Shown here piece after piece: positions 14,260 through 25,363 of a DNA stretch of 64,000 nt; position 1 is the first letter of the stretch, and every line of letters begins with the position of its first letter. The notes below the pieces were generated by a model that saw only the letters and a program-made list of their open reading frames with translations, did not search any database and had not been told where the DNA came from. Location: positions 1,798,001-1,862,000 of the forward strand of contig JAGYVD010000003.1 in the NCBI GenBank assembly GCA_021209875.1. Reading direction: 5' to 3'. The position numbers and the translations under genes were made by a program. The stretch is from Rosellinia necatrix. Lineage: Eukaryota > Ascomycota > Sordariomycetes > Xylariales > Xylariaceae.

Positions 14260-15390
14260 TTTATTATATATATTATAATATAAATTTTAATATAAATTTT
14301 TAATTAAATATTATTAGTTTTAAAAATAATTTAATAATATAATTTATTAATTTAGCTAGAAATTCCGCCAATAATTAATCAAAATTCTTATTTAAGGTTT
14401 TAAGCTTATATTTTAATTTATTATTTTTAAAAAAATTAGTTTATAAAACTTTTTAAAAACTATTTAATTTTCTTATAAGTTAATATTTATTTATTAATAT
14501 TATTTTTAAGCGTTATTTTAAAACTTTTATAAAAACAGACCTTATTTTATTTTATAAAATTAAATTATTATTAAATAAAACTAGATTTTATAAAACTTTT
14601 TAAAGATAAAATTATATTTTTATATATTTTTTAAGTTTTTATTTAAATTTTTTAAAAAAAAATAATTTATAATAAATATTTTAAAAATTATTTATTTAAA
14701 AAATATTAAAGCCTTTAAAAAATTAAACTATAAATTATATAAAAATAATATAAATTTATTTAATTAAAAAAATTATAATATATTAAAAACTTTAATTAAA
14801 AAGTAAAAATTAAATATATTTTTTATATTAATAAAAAATAAACTAAATAATTTATTTAAATTAATTTAAACTTAAATTTTAAGTTTTATAGAATTTCTTT
14901 GAATAATTTAATATTATATATTTTTTAAGTTTAAATTATTTTAATATTTTAATTAGCTTAAAAATTTTTAATAAATTTTATTATTTAAAATTTTATATTA
15001 ATATTATTAAATAACAAAAATAAAATAATTATATTAAAATTAATATTAAATAATAAATTACTCTTATATATTAATAAAAATAATTATTAAATTAATAATA
15101 ATAAATATTTTTAATTTTTTAAAACTAATTTTTATAGTTTTAATTAATAAAATTTTATTAAATAATAATAAAAAAATTAAATAAAAAAAATATATATATA
15201 AGTTTTAATTTATATAAAAATTTATAATTTAAATTAAAGCTTTTTATAAAATATTTTAGCTTTATAGTTTATAAATATATTAATTTATTTTTAATTTTTA
15301 ATTTGCTGCTATTTTTTATTTTTATTTTTATTTTTTTAAAATAGCTACTACTAAACTAAAAAACATTTTAGTAATTTAATTCACTAATAA
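14260..15390. other. AT-rich gene-free block
   Basis: No open frame and no recognised motif. The composition resembles the RIP-mutated elements; probably decayed repeat DNA of unknown family. Confidence 0.55.
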
Positions 15391-15915
15391 TTTGTGACAG
15401 TAGTATGGAACAGCTTGGCAATTAAGCCAGGAATCCCTATTTTAAAGATCTTTTAAACAGAGGATGCACATATGTAAAATGCAGTTTTAATGCCGCACTT
15501 ACAAGCGTTACACGCTCGGGGCAAAAACAACCCTTAAGATTGTTCCTGCCACGTGATTAATATATATAAATATCCGCGGCTTACTATATTAAATAAAAGC
15601 TTTTTAATAAATTTGATTATTTGTACTAAACATTCCTAAAATGTTACCACGCTTTTAATAATTAATAAATCTTTCTAAAGATTAATCCACACCTCTGTTA
15701 AATAATTCTAATAATAAACAAATATATAAGTTATATTAAACTATAGTAAAAAAAAACTACACAAAAAAAATTTTAAATAGCTGCAGCTTTTATTAATTTA
15801 TTAGGTTCAAAATAAAGAATAATGTTGTATTCATTATAGAGCTATTTCTTAAGCTAGGGTAAAAAGTGGAGTAGTTTAAGGTCCCAAGTGCACGGACCAC
15901 CCTACAGTACCTAGC

Positions 15916-15962
<47 letters not shown>

Positions 15963-16140
15963 ATATTAACGTCTAATCTAGGTGGAAGGTACCTAGCTAG
16001 GTCCACGTGGGTGGTGGGGCGTGGCCCACTAGACCGTGTTGTGTTTGGGATATACTGCAACTGCTACCTACAGTCGGTCAAAAAAAATGACGATCGGTTC
16101 TATTTTTAACCCCTTCTACTAGCTATCTGTATTTTTAACC
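15390..16140. other. Less AT-rich island between RIP-damaged blocks
   Basis: Normal base composition returns in two stretches (about 15,390-15,600 and 15,850-16,140), separated by partly AT-rich DNA. No coding frame is visible. It contains CACGTGATT followed by a TATA-like run near 15,551-15,572 and a trinucleotide repeat. It could be a unique-sequence spacer or a fragment of a repeat that escaped RIP; I cannot say which. Confidence 0.5.
15915..15962. repeat. (AGT)n microsatellite
   Basis: About 16 uninterrupted AGT/TAG units inside the non-AT-rich island. Confidence 0.95.
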
Positions 16141-17330
16141 TTTGAATTTAAATTGTTTAAAATATAATTAATTATTAATAAAATAAATAATAAAAATTAT
16201 ATATAATATATTAAACGTTTAATTTTTAAATAGTATAAATTTTAAAAGTTTTAATACCATATATATTATTGTTTAGCTGTAATTATTGTTTTTATTTATA
16301 AATTTATTAATTTTATTACTGTTTTTAAAAACTTATTTTTAAAGCTTTTTTATATTTAAACTGCAGTTATTTAAAACAATTTAAATGCTGCAGCGTTTTA
16401 AAACATATTAAAAAGCTAAGTTTAAGCTTATAAATATATTTTTAAATAGTTTTTAAAATTTTTAATTAAATTAAAATTAAATAAATATATTAGCAAAATT
16501 ATTAGTTTAATTTTATTTTTATTAGTTTATTAATTTAGCTAATTTTAAATTATATTAGCTGTATATATAAATATATTATTTTAAATATATATAATATTTA
16601 GTTTATAAATTATTAATAAAATTTTTAAAGTTTATTAAAAATATAATAATTATTAATATTATTATATAATAAATTTAAGTTTTTATATAAGTTTTAACAA
16701 ATAATATATTTTTTTAATTAAATATAGTTATAAATATTGATTTATAATATCTTAACTTTATTTTAAACTATATATATATTAATAATAATTTTTGTTTTAT
16801 AAAAAATATTAGTTAAAATTTATATAAATAAAATTAAAAGTTAAATTTTAAAGTTTTTATTTATTTATTAATAAAATATTTATTTATTTTTTATTTTGTT
16901 TATATTATATTTATAATTTATTTTAAAAACTTAATATTTTTAATATTTAATAAACTTATTAATATATAATTTAATAAATTTTAATTATATAACAGCATGT
17001 TTAAATATTAGCTATATAAAAATAAACTAAAACAATAGCTAATATAATATAATTATTAATTTTTTAGCTGGCAATTTAAATAAAATAAAAAGTTGCTTTT
17101 TATATATATATTAATATATTTTTGTTTTAATCTAATAATTTAAATAATTACTTGCAACTAAATAAAGTTTTTTAATTTTTATATATAATATTATTAAGCG
17201 ATGCTATATATAGCGTTATATAAAACTTTTTTAATTTTTGCTATTATATTTATAATATTATTTAAATTAAAAAAAATTATAATTTTAGTTTTTTTATAAA
17301 GAGAATACTTTTTTTTTAAAGTTTTAGGTC
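16141..17330. other. AT-rich gene-free block, right end of the repeat region
   Basis: Again nearly all A/T with stops in every frame and no motif I can name. Composition becomes normal at about 17,330, just before the first gene remnant. Confidence 0.55.
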
Positions 17331-17449
17331 TTCTAAAAATGACATGAGCTATTATTAAAATTAATAAGATGGTTTGATTAAAAACGCAAAAAAACGCAAA
17401 ATCAGAAAACCGGTCTTTAATTTATTTGACCCACTATAAGTAGCTAGTG

Positions 17450-17800
17450 TAAGTAGCTAAGGGCGACCCACCTCTAGCACCAAGCATATCGAGCCCTATA
17501 CAAGCGCACTTATAGTCGGATCAGCCTGAATGAAGATGCATACCACACGTTCAAATCGGCTGATTTCAACGAAGAAGGCTTCAAGCTTTCCCAGTGCCCT
17601 CGTGACGAGACGCTTCTTATACCTCTCGCTAAGCGTGTTCACATGAGAAAGCAAGTCTTCCATCGACGTTATTCTGCAAAGCCGGTTGTATACTTCCGGT
17701 TCTAATCCAGACTGCAGTTGGGCCACTGCCTCTCCCCACAGTCGGTTGTCTGCCCTGCTCGAAATCGAGTTTTCTGCCGACCTGAAACAAATCGTACAGC
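17450..17800 (-). pseudogene. Truncated N-terminal fragment of a fungal STAND/NACHT-type protein
   Basis: On the minus strand the frame encodes about 100 residues including LWGEAVAQLQSGLEPEVYNR, then RFERVVCIFIQADPTISALV. The spacing and wording resemble the helical region found at the N-terminus of many fungal NACHT/ankyrin proteins, where the sequence normally continues with Trp-Gly-Ser. Here the Trp codon is TAG (17493-17495), while GSICLVLEVG follows in the same frame, so a single G-to-A change (C-to-T on the + strand, in a CpA context) broke it. A second stop follows within 15 codons and nothing beyond it is coding. It lies next to the RIP-damaged block, so leakage of RIP into flanking sequence is a natural explanation (inference). 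The family assignment rests on remembered family patterns. Confidence 0.6.
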
Positions 17801-19090
17801 AGTTAGCCTAGGATGATTGATTGGAAAAGTTGTGCATGCGGTTTGCTTGTGCCCGGGATGTCGTGTCTCGCTCACCTGTGCTCAGCCATGCTGGTAGTTG
17901 CGGTACTGTGCCGGTGGGATTATGAGAAGAAAGGAAGGAAGAGCATCAATGATCCCAAGTTGGGTGATGAGACGGTTTCAAGGTTTGGACTGGATAGCCT
18001 TCCGAGTGGCACTCTGCACTACTCCAAATGCAAATTGATTATGCATGTCCGTGGGCTGTGTCCACGAATAGCGACAGCCGGAGTTCGACTAGATATCTGC
18101 CTGGGTACTAGGGCACTTGCCAGCCCACCTACCTACCTATTTCTGGGTAGCACATCTGACCTTGTCAAGGATTTTATTGGTTTAAGCCAAGAAGATGGAG
18201 GAGGTGCAGTGTGCGTATTACAGAGCAAGGTGTAGGGCTAGTGTGATATGCAAACAGGCGGCCTGGATGACCGGGATCCCGCCGATCCATTTCCAATACA
18301 ACGTATTTTAACTTCCATTTTCCGCAGGTGCGCCACGTGTATTACAGGAAGGGAGGCGTAAGGCTAGTACTGTATTTAACTGCGGTCCCTCACCTCCATC
18401 TCCAATACAACCTCCTTTCCCCCCTCTTTTTTATTCCAGCATAAGGCCTTGGGATTTAGGTTGGGTTGACAACATTATCAAGGGATCCGTCACAGTATTG
18501 GTGGCAGGTGCACCGCCCCAATATTACCCCTGTCTGTGCATGCAAGAAAAGAACAAACTAGGTGCATACACCTTCCCCCTTATTATGTCTATCATATTTG
18601 CTTACTGATGTATCCTTTTATTATACAGTTATTTTATCAATTAATATTATGTTAGTTAGTGTTATATATTATACTGGTTACTATAGTTATATAATAATTA
18701 TTTTATAATTAACTACCTGAATAAGCATAATTATTATTATATCGTTTCATGAACATTTAATTGAAACTATTAATCTTCTTATGATGTTAATCTTTTTATA
18801 AAACTAACTAGTTAGTTAATTATATAATTACTTTATTTAGTATAAGAATGACAATAAATCTTATTCCTCTTACACTAATATTGTACTATGACTTTATGTA
18901 TAATAGAGTGTTGGTGAATATATTCATTTAATATGTATATGAGAAATATGCTGTGTCATTATGTAGAAAACGCCATCGGGAGATAAATTGGTACCTTGCC
19001 ATCGTGCCATGCCTGTGTCGTTCTTCTCTCCTCTCATCATACTTCATGTCAAATCACCCTAAATCATCTCCTCTTGTTGTTGAACCTATC
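17801..19090. other. Intergenic region with an imperfect direct repeat
   Basis: No convincing gene; the 140-codon frame at 17,813-18,235 has no recognisable domain and low-complexity content. Two related stretches (about 18,205-18,305 and 18,325-18,415) share TATTACAG, GTAAGGCTAGT-like and CCAATACAAC segments in the same order, an old tandem duplication. An AT-rich patch follows (18,600-18,930), then the aminopeptidase 5' region. Confidence 0.5.
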
Positions 19091-22000
19091 ATGGCGCAGC
19101 AAAGCCGAAAGGTGCTCCAGAACCAAGTCCGGCCCATTAAGTACAATATACGTCTTGAGCCTGACTTGGACCAGAATCGTTTCTCTGGGCATGTTGACAT
19201 CCAGTAAGCGTATTGGTCCCCCTTCATATCTCATTAGAAGTTGACAATCGAATTTCGGCAGCGTGGAAACTCTGGGGCGAACCGATAGCATTCAGCTCAA
19301 TTGCGTCGACCTTCACGTTCATACGGCTTCATATACGCAGGCTGCGTCTAACGGAGCGAAAGAGCTGGCTGAGATAACGTAAGTACTAGCCAATTCACTA
19401 GCGATACTGTAGAGCTTATAATATTCGCACATAGACTCCACCCAGATCATGAATTGCTTGTTTTCGGATTGAGAGGGCATATTGACGCTCACCGCTTCTT
19501 AACTCTCCACATAGGTTACTCTGCCGTGATCAAAGAGAACCTATCGGGCCTATACAAGTCTACCTATATTGACTCTGATGGCCAATCCCGCAGTCTCATA
19601 GTTACTCACATGCAACCAAGCCATGCACGTCGGGTAAGGGACCGCCGCAATTTGTGGCAGATGGCCGGAATCTAACAATAGACTCATATAGGTCTTCCCA
19701 TGTTTCGATGAACCAGCTTTGAAAGCTGCGTTCACCATTCAAGTCGAAGTTCCCTTGGACATGAAATGCCTCTCGAACATGCCACTGGATCGCTCAGAGC
19801 TGCTCAAACCGGACAAGAGGCTTATGACCTTTGTGGAGGGCCCCAAGATGTCGACTTATGTGAGACTTCCATTATTGAGCCACAACACCGGACTGACTCC
19901 CTAAAGCTAGTAGCTTTGGTAATGGGTGACCTTGAATCGATCACGAACAACGCTGGGCGCGTCCCTATTACTCTATATACAATAAAGGGGTTGAGCTCAC
20001 AGGGTCAGTTTGCGCTCGATATCGCCGCCAAAGGGATTCAATTGTTCGAAGATACCTTCGCTTGCGAGTATCCTTTGCCAAAATTGGATTTAGTTGCAGT
20101 CCCCGACTTTGCGGCGGGCGCCATGGAGAACTGGGGGCTTATTATATACAGAACAGCAGAGTTGCTACTTGACCCCGAAGACAGTAGTGTCTCGAGGAAG
20201 AAGCGCATAGCCGAGACAACATTTCAGTGAGTATTTAATATTGATACCCTGATTTGGTGATGAGGAAGTTTCCTCTCTTTGAGACAATGCTAATGTATTA
20301 TCTCATATAGTGAGGTGTCTCATTCATGGTTTGGAAATCTCGTCACTATGGAGTTTTGGGATGGCCTTTGGCTCAACGAAGGTTTCGCGACAGTAGGTAA
20401 CATTGCCTGCCTGCTCGGACCCTGTGTCGTCTATAGCAAAGCTCGGCTTATCCCAACTTTAACTGTATGCGTCTACTGAACTTCAGTCTGCCACAGTGGA
20501 TGTCTTGGTTCGCTGTGGATAAATTCTTTCCGCAGTGGAACGTTTGGCAAGACTACGTAGCCGAGACACTTCAGTCGGCCTTGGAGCTCGATTCCCTGCG
20601 AAGTAGCCACCCTGTTGAGGCTCAAGTCGTTGATGTCGCTGATATCGGTCAAGTCTTTGATGATATATCCTACATGAAAGGCTCTAGTGTGCTAAGAATG
20701 ATCTTCAAAGACATTGGAGAAGAGGTCTTTCTGCACGGAGTTCGGGAATACTTATCAAAACATAGGTTCGGTTGTGCTACGACAGAGGATTTATGGGTTG
20801 CTTTGGAAAATTCGAGCAAGGCTCCTATCAGGGACTATATATCCGTTTGGACAAGGGATGTGGGGTTCCCCGTCATTACCATCCATGAGGAGATTATGCA
20901 AGTGGCCAAGGGAAGTGCAGCCAACCTAAAGATCACCCTTAATAAGAAGAGGTACCTTTCATCCCCAGGAGGAACAGAGGAACCAAGCTCTACAACATTC
21001 CCATTGCGCGTCTCCATCCGGACGGAGCAAGGCGTTCAATTCAACGACTTCCAGGGGCAAGACATGGAGATATTGTTGGATACAACTGGATTTTACAAAA
21101 TCAACGTAGATCAGACGGGATTTTACCGTACTGCATATCCAGCAGAGCGGCTCCGGGCCTTTGGTACGTTGAGCAGCATGGCCCTTCTTAGCATCGAGGA
21201 TAGAGTTGGAATTGTCGCAGATACAACAGCTCTTTGCATTTCAGGTCACCAGGAAACCGTGGGACTACTGGAATTACTATATGGGATGAAATCCGAGTCG
21301 GATTACGTGGTTTGGGTTCAGATCGCCAAAAGTCTCAGAACCCTCCGCACGGCTTGGATGTTCCAGGAGGTGAACATCGTTGACGACCTAAGAACACTTG
21401 CGCGACAGATTCTTGGCACAAAGCTGAAAGAAATCGGGTGGAGAATCCGGGAGGAGGATGACGAAATCTTGCAGCAATTCAAGTCTCTTCTTTTCGAAAA
21501 CGCCGGAGTCGTCGGGGATGAAGAGTAGGTTTGAGATTATACAAAGACCTTTCATGCCAACTAACTAGTGGTACAGGGTTGTTAGCGAATCTAGGGCTAT
21601 GGTCCAAAGGTATGCGACTGGAGATAAGAGTGCCCTTCAGGCCGATTTACGAGATGCCGCATTCGGGATCTTCCTTGCGAATGGCGGGCATGATGAATTC
21701 GACACTATCTGGAATATATATAAGAATTCAGCCAGCGAAGAAGAAAGGGTTTGTGCTTTGGGTAATCTAGGCTGCGTGGTAACACCAAAACTCGTCCATC
21801 GTGTGACTGATGTGCTTTTGACCCCGGAGATTAAGGGCCAGGATGTAAGTATGCCACCCAAGGAAGGATACATGAACTGATTCTATTCAGCTTTATTTGC
21901 CACTGTGGTGCCTCAATACAAGCACTGCTGGCGTTGACGGCGTGTGGGCGTGGGCTAAAAGCAATTGGGAGAAGATTGTCGCAAGTCAGACCCCAGAGCT

Positions 22001-22253
22001 GCTTCGACTTATTGTTCCTCTGGTACTTGGTGGTTTCTCCACTGAAGCACAACTTTCCAATGCAGTGGGATTCTTCAACACGCAGGATACAAAAACATTC
22101 AATCAAGTGCTCGAACAGGAACTCGAGAAGGTTCGAACGAGGATTGCATGGACCAAGCGCGACATGAGTTCAGTCAAACGCTGGCTACAATATACATGTC
22201 ATGTTAAAGCTAATGACACCGGAGCACATGCAGTATTGAAAAATGGTCCATAG
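19091..22253 (+). CDS. M1 family zinc metallo-aminopeptidase
   Basis: Removes N-terminal residues from peptides. Nine exons fit exactly: 19091-19203, 19262-19378, 19435-19633, 19692-19859, 19907-20226, 20311-20392, 20497-21524, 21577-21844, 21891-22253, giving 885 residues, the usual length for fungal cytosolic members (yeast AAP1 type). Visible: N-terminal beta domain, substrate-anchoring GAMENWG (about residue 270), and zinc site [10 protein letters not shown] with the third ligand Glu 18 residues after the second His (from residue 306). The C-terminal half is the helical ERAP1_C-like region. The family consensus is HELAHQWFGN, so Val, Ser and Ser replace the variable positions while all ligands remain. 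No signal peptide is evident. The ATG at 19091 fits yeast homologues better than the upstream in-frame ATG at 19046. Membership of the PKS cluster is uncertain. Confidence 0.9.
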
Positions 22254-23258
22254 TGACGGGTAGTATGCGCCCGAGATTGGTAGCGATCATACATTCATTT
22301 ATTCCATTAAAGTGACATATAAGTGTGTGAATAGTAGTTGGTACTTGTGCCCAATGCGCTGTTATTGGCCCAAGCCGCGCCAGTTGGGCTTTGAATGAGT
22401 GTTCCCGCATCCCTTATGCTGACATATATGACCCCAAAATAAAATTTTCGAGGTTGATTTCTGCGAGGCCCCTGGTCCATGACTGCCTATCATGGTGACA
22501 CCAAGCTTTGACCATTCTCAAAGAAGTGGTCAAGTCAAGAGAGCGGAATTGGCTGACTGGTAGGGACCGGGAGCCGCCTCACTGAGCAAGATGGCTTGGT
22601 GGACATACCAATCGGATCGGACTGATCATGTTGGTCCGGTTTGCCCTGGGCGACCACTGGGATGGGAGGCGGGGGCATAATGTCTACACATCGGCAAGTA
22701 AGTCAGTGGCAGTGTAACAGAGTTTGATCTCGCCTACATACAAGTCCCGTGTCCTTTGTTGGAAGAGATGGCGTATAGGTTTTTGTCTGCAAGGTTATTC
22801 TTGTTGATGGCAGGGCAGAAATAGACAGTGAACAAGTGTAGAGATCGGAAAGACCACCCCGCGTAGATTGGCTCATTTATAATGCCCGCTGGCCCAGCCC
22901 GGCCCATGTCTCACGCCCGTTATCTCTGTTGAAGAAATGCCGGACGTTGCACAGCATGATTGCCTGCTTGCCTTGTTGACCACAATGAGGGGTGAGCGAC
23001 GCGGTCTCTCGCTGATGGTCGATGGTGTGCTGCCTGCATAATATGGAACATACATGGCACCAAGCGGTGCGTTATCCTATCTATTTAGCGATGTGATATG
23101 ATTGTTTCCTCTGGCCGGTGGCTTGCATCGATGTTGGTGAGGGGGGTGTGGTGTGGGAGGGGCCTTGAGACGGATGTGATGGGTTTACTATGCTCGTTTG
23201 ATCTAAATGATGGCTTTCAATTTGATCTTAGCAAGACCATACACTTGTCTCCATCAAT
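22254..23258. other. Intergenic region between aminopeptidase and beta-lactamase-like gene
   Basis: About 1 kb with no supported coding frame. It contains the 3' region of the aminopeptidase and the promoter of the next gene. I see no repeat or RNA gene. Confidence 0.5.
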
Positions 23259-25008
23259 ATGTCCATCGAAATCGAGAAGTTTGAAGCGCTCATTCGCGAG
23301 TTGATGAAGGTATGCAATACCCCTGGGATCTCTTGCGGTGTAATGGTAAGAGGGGAGAACATATATCGAACAGGCTACGGGCTTAGCAACCTATCAGCCA
23401 AATATCTGGCGAATGAGGAAACGGTTTATTGCGTTGGATCTATCAGCAAAGCCTTTACTGCGGCTGGTTGTGGCATTTTGGTTTCATGGGGCTTGCTGAG
23501 TTGGGGTAAGTGTCACCAAGTGAGAGCGTGTATAGGTACTGAAGCACTATCTAGACTCATTGGTGTCGACATACATTCCCGAGTTCAAGCCAGTTAACGC
23601 ACCAGAATTGAAGAACGTCGCGACTTTGCAAGATATCTTGAGCCATCAGACGGGACTATCCGATGTCACGTCACTTTATATAGGGCTCGATGGTGACTTG
23701 CAATGTCAGACGGTGTCTGAGGTGCTAAATTGTGTCAATAACATGTCTTCCGAGCCAGGAAGCTTCCGGACTACTTGGAGTTACAACGCGCTAGTCTACT
23801 CGCTGGCAGGCCTCATCATCGAGCGTGCAAGTGGAATATCGTACTCGGACTTCATGCTTTCCAATGTCTTCGCACCTCTTGGGATGACACGTACCAGGGT
23901 CGTCTCTCTTCGGAGTATCAACGAACGCCAACCATAGCTCAACACTTTTGCCATACCATATGTGATTTCCGAGGATGGGGCTCGTCACCAAATAGCTATC
24001 ACAAACTACGGATATGGGCCATTTGCGTCTTCGGCCGGGTGTGAGAGTACTGTTGCCGATATTCTCAGATTCTCAAAAGCTTTGATGGCGACTAAATCCA
24101 CTGCGGCTGTAAACATGGAGTTGCTGAGTAATGAAGCTGCAAGCTTGCCAAACGAGGTCGGCCACATATTGAATGCGAGCTGTATTCTGCCACCATCTAG
24201 GTTCGGAACTCTTTCATACTGCTTGGGGCTCTTCCATATGGACGGCCACCACATAACAGAGCACCTTATTGATGAGATCCTTGTTTCCGGAACAACTCAA
24301 CCGCATGCCCAGCAGAACTCATCATTAATGTCAAAAAAGGTCCCCGCGCCTCTAGGCCCAACTCGAAAGATTTACTTCCATTCGGGCTACGTCCCTGGAT
24401 TCTACTCCGTTCTGTATTTGTTTCCCCAAACCAATAGTGCCGTTACGGTCCTAGAGAACTCCTTTGGTGGCGGTGACTGTGCTGGACGGGTTGGCTACTT
24501 GTTATCTGCTGTGGTGTCTGGAGACGAGTCACCGCGAGATCTGTTGGAGTCGGCGGAAGCCGAGAGGGAGATGGATAGATGTCGATGGCACACCATCAAC
24601 CAACTACTGCAGAATAACCTCCGCTGTTTACAAGAAAATGACTTGGGGCCGAAACTAGCGTTTGAAAACATCTCAGGGCGTTATTTAAACAGTACCTTTG
24701 GAATCACGATCATAATCTGCGATTATGATGATGCAGATACGCAACGCACAGAACCCTCGGGATGGGAACTTTTCTTCCGATCCCGGGATTCCCAAGGACT
24801 TCGATTGACGCCATATCACGGTACCACTTGGTGTTTCCTCCCATCTAAGGCGGCTTACTACCGCAGGAATATGCGACACCTAAGTTCCTGGTCTCAATTC
24901 CTCGTTCATTTGCATTTCGACGACGGTGCGAACGAACCCCGCGGCCTTTGGTGGCAATACGAGCTAACCGTGGATGCCATCTGGTTCGAGCGTACTGGCG
25001 ATTGTTGA
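23259..25008 (+). CDS. Class-C beta-lactamase-like serine hydrolase, interrupted by an in-frame TAG
   Basis: Two exons: 23259-23505 and 23555-25008 (GTAAGT donor, CTAG acceptor, phase 1). The fold is the serine beta-lactamase/penicillin-binding type: SxxK as S61-I-S-K64, the Tyr-x-Asn-type motif in WSYNAL (about residue 157), and HSG in place of the KTG box (about residue 358). Fungal relatives in polyketide loci include hydrolases and acyltransferases (LovD type), so an esterase or acyl-transfer role is possible. An amber codon at 23935-23937 interrupts the frame between GMTRT and the conserved IPYVISEDG segment; frame and similarity continue unchanged on both sides. Splicing it out would need a non-consensus GTCGTC or GTCTCT donor and an intron of only about 40 bp, so a nonsense mutation is likelier. 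About 566 residues if read through. It converges on the PKS, 355 bp between stops. Confidence 0.75.
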
Positions 25009-25363
25009 TATGTGCTCCGGGGATGAGACGAATGCCGCAGGTATATAAGTAGGAAATCCGGGATTAGCCCTTCGAGGGAGGTGGGGAATATTGTCAATGC
25101 TGCGTCAAGATATCCATTTTGCTCACCATTAATTATTTCATGTAGGCAGGTCAGGAGTCGAAATGGTATCACGAACGAACGGAAGAGAAGTGGTGTTCTA
25201 CTATTGAGTAAGAGATTACGGTCCGCCACTTACGCTACACTTTACGGGTTTGTTTGTTATTATATAACTAAACCAATTAAACTGCAGAAATTGTTTAAAG
25301 AGTGATGGAACTTTGTAAAAGTTAACCATTTTGGGTTACGCCTTGCCCCTTTACTATCATCCC
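25009..25363. other. Convergent intergenic spacer
   Basis: 355 bp between two convergent 3' ends; shared terminator space. No gene or repeat seen. Confidence 0.6.

Noticed and set aside
1..17330. Possible centromere or telomere-proximal sequence suggested by extreme AT content
   Set aside because: No telomeric TTAGGG repeats seen, and the content is explained by RIP-damaged retrotransposons; centromere identity cannot be judged from sequence.
17813..18235. 140-codon open frame on the + strand
   Set aside because: No recognisable domain, odd Cys/Leu-rich wording, overlaps an imperfect repeat, and no supporting intron or promoter context.
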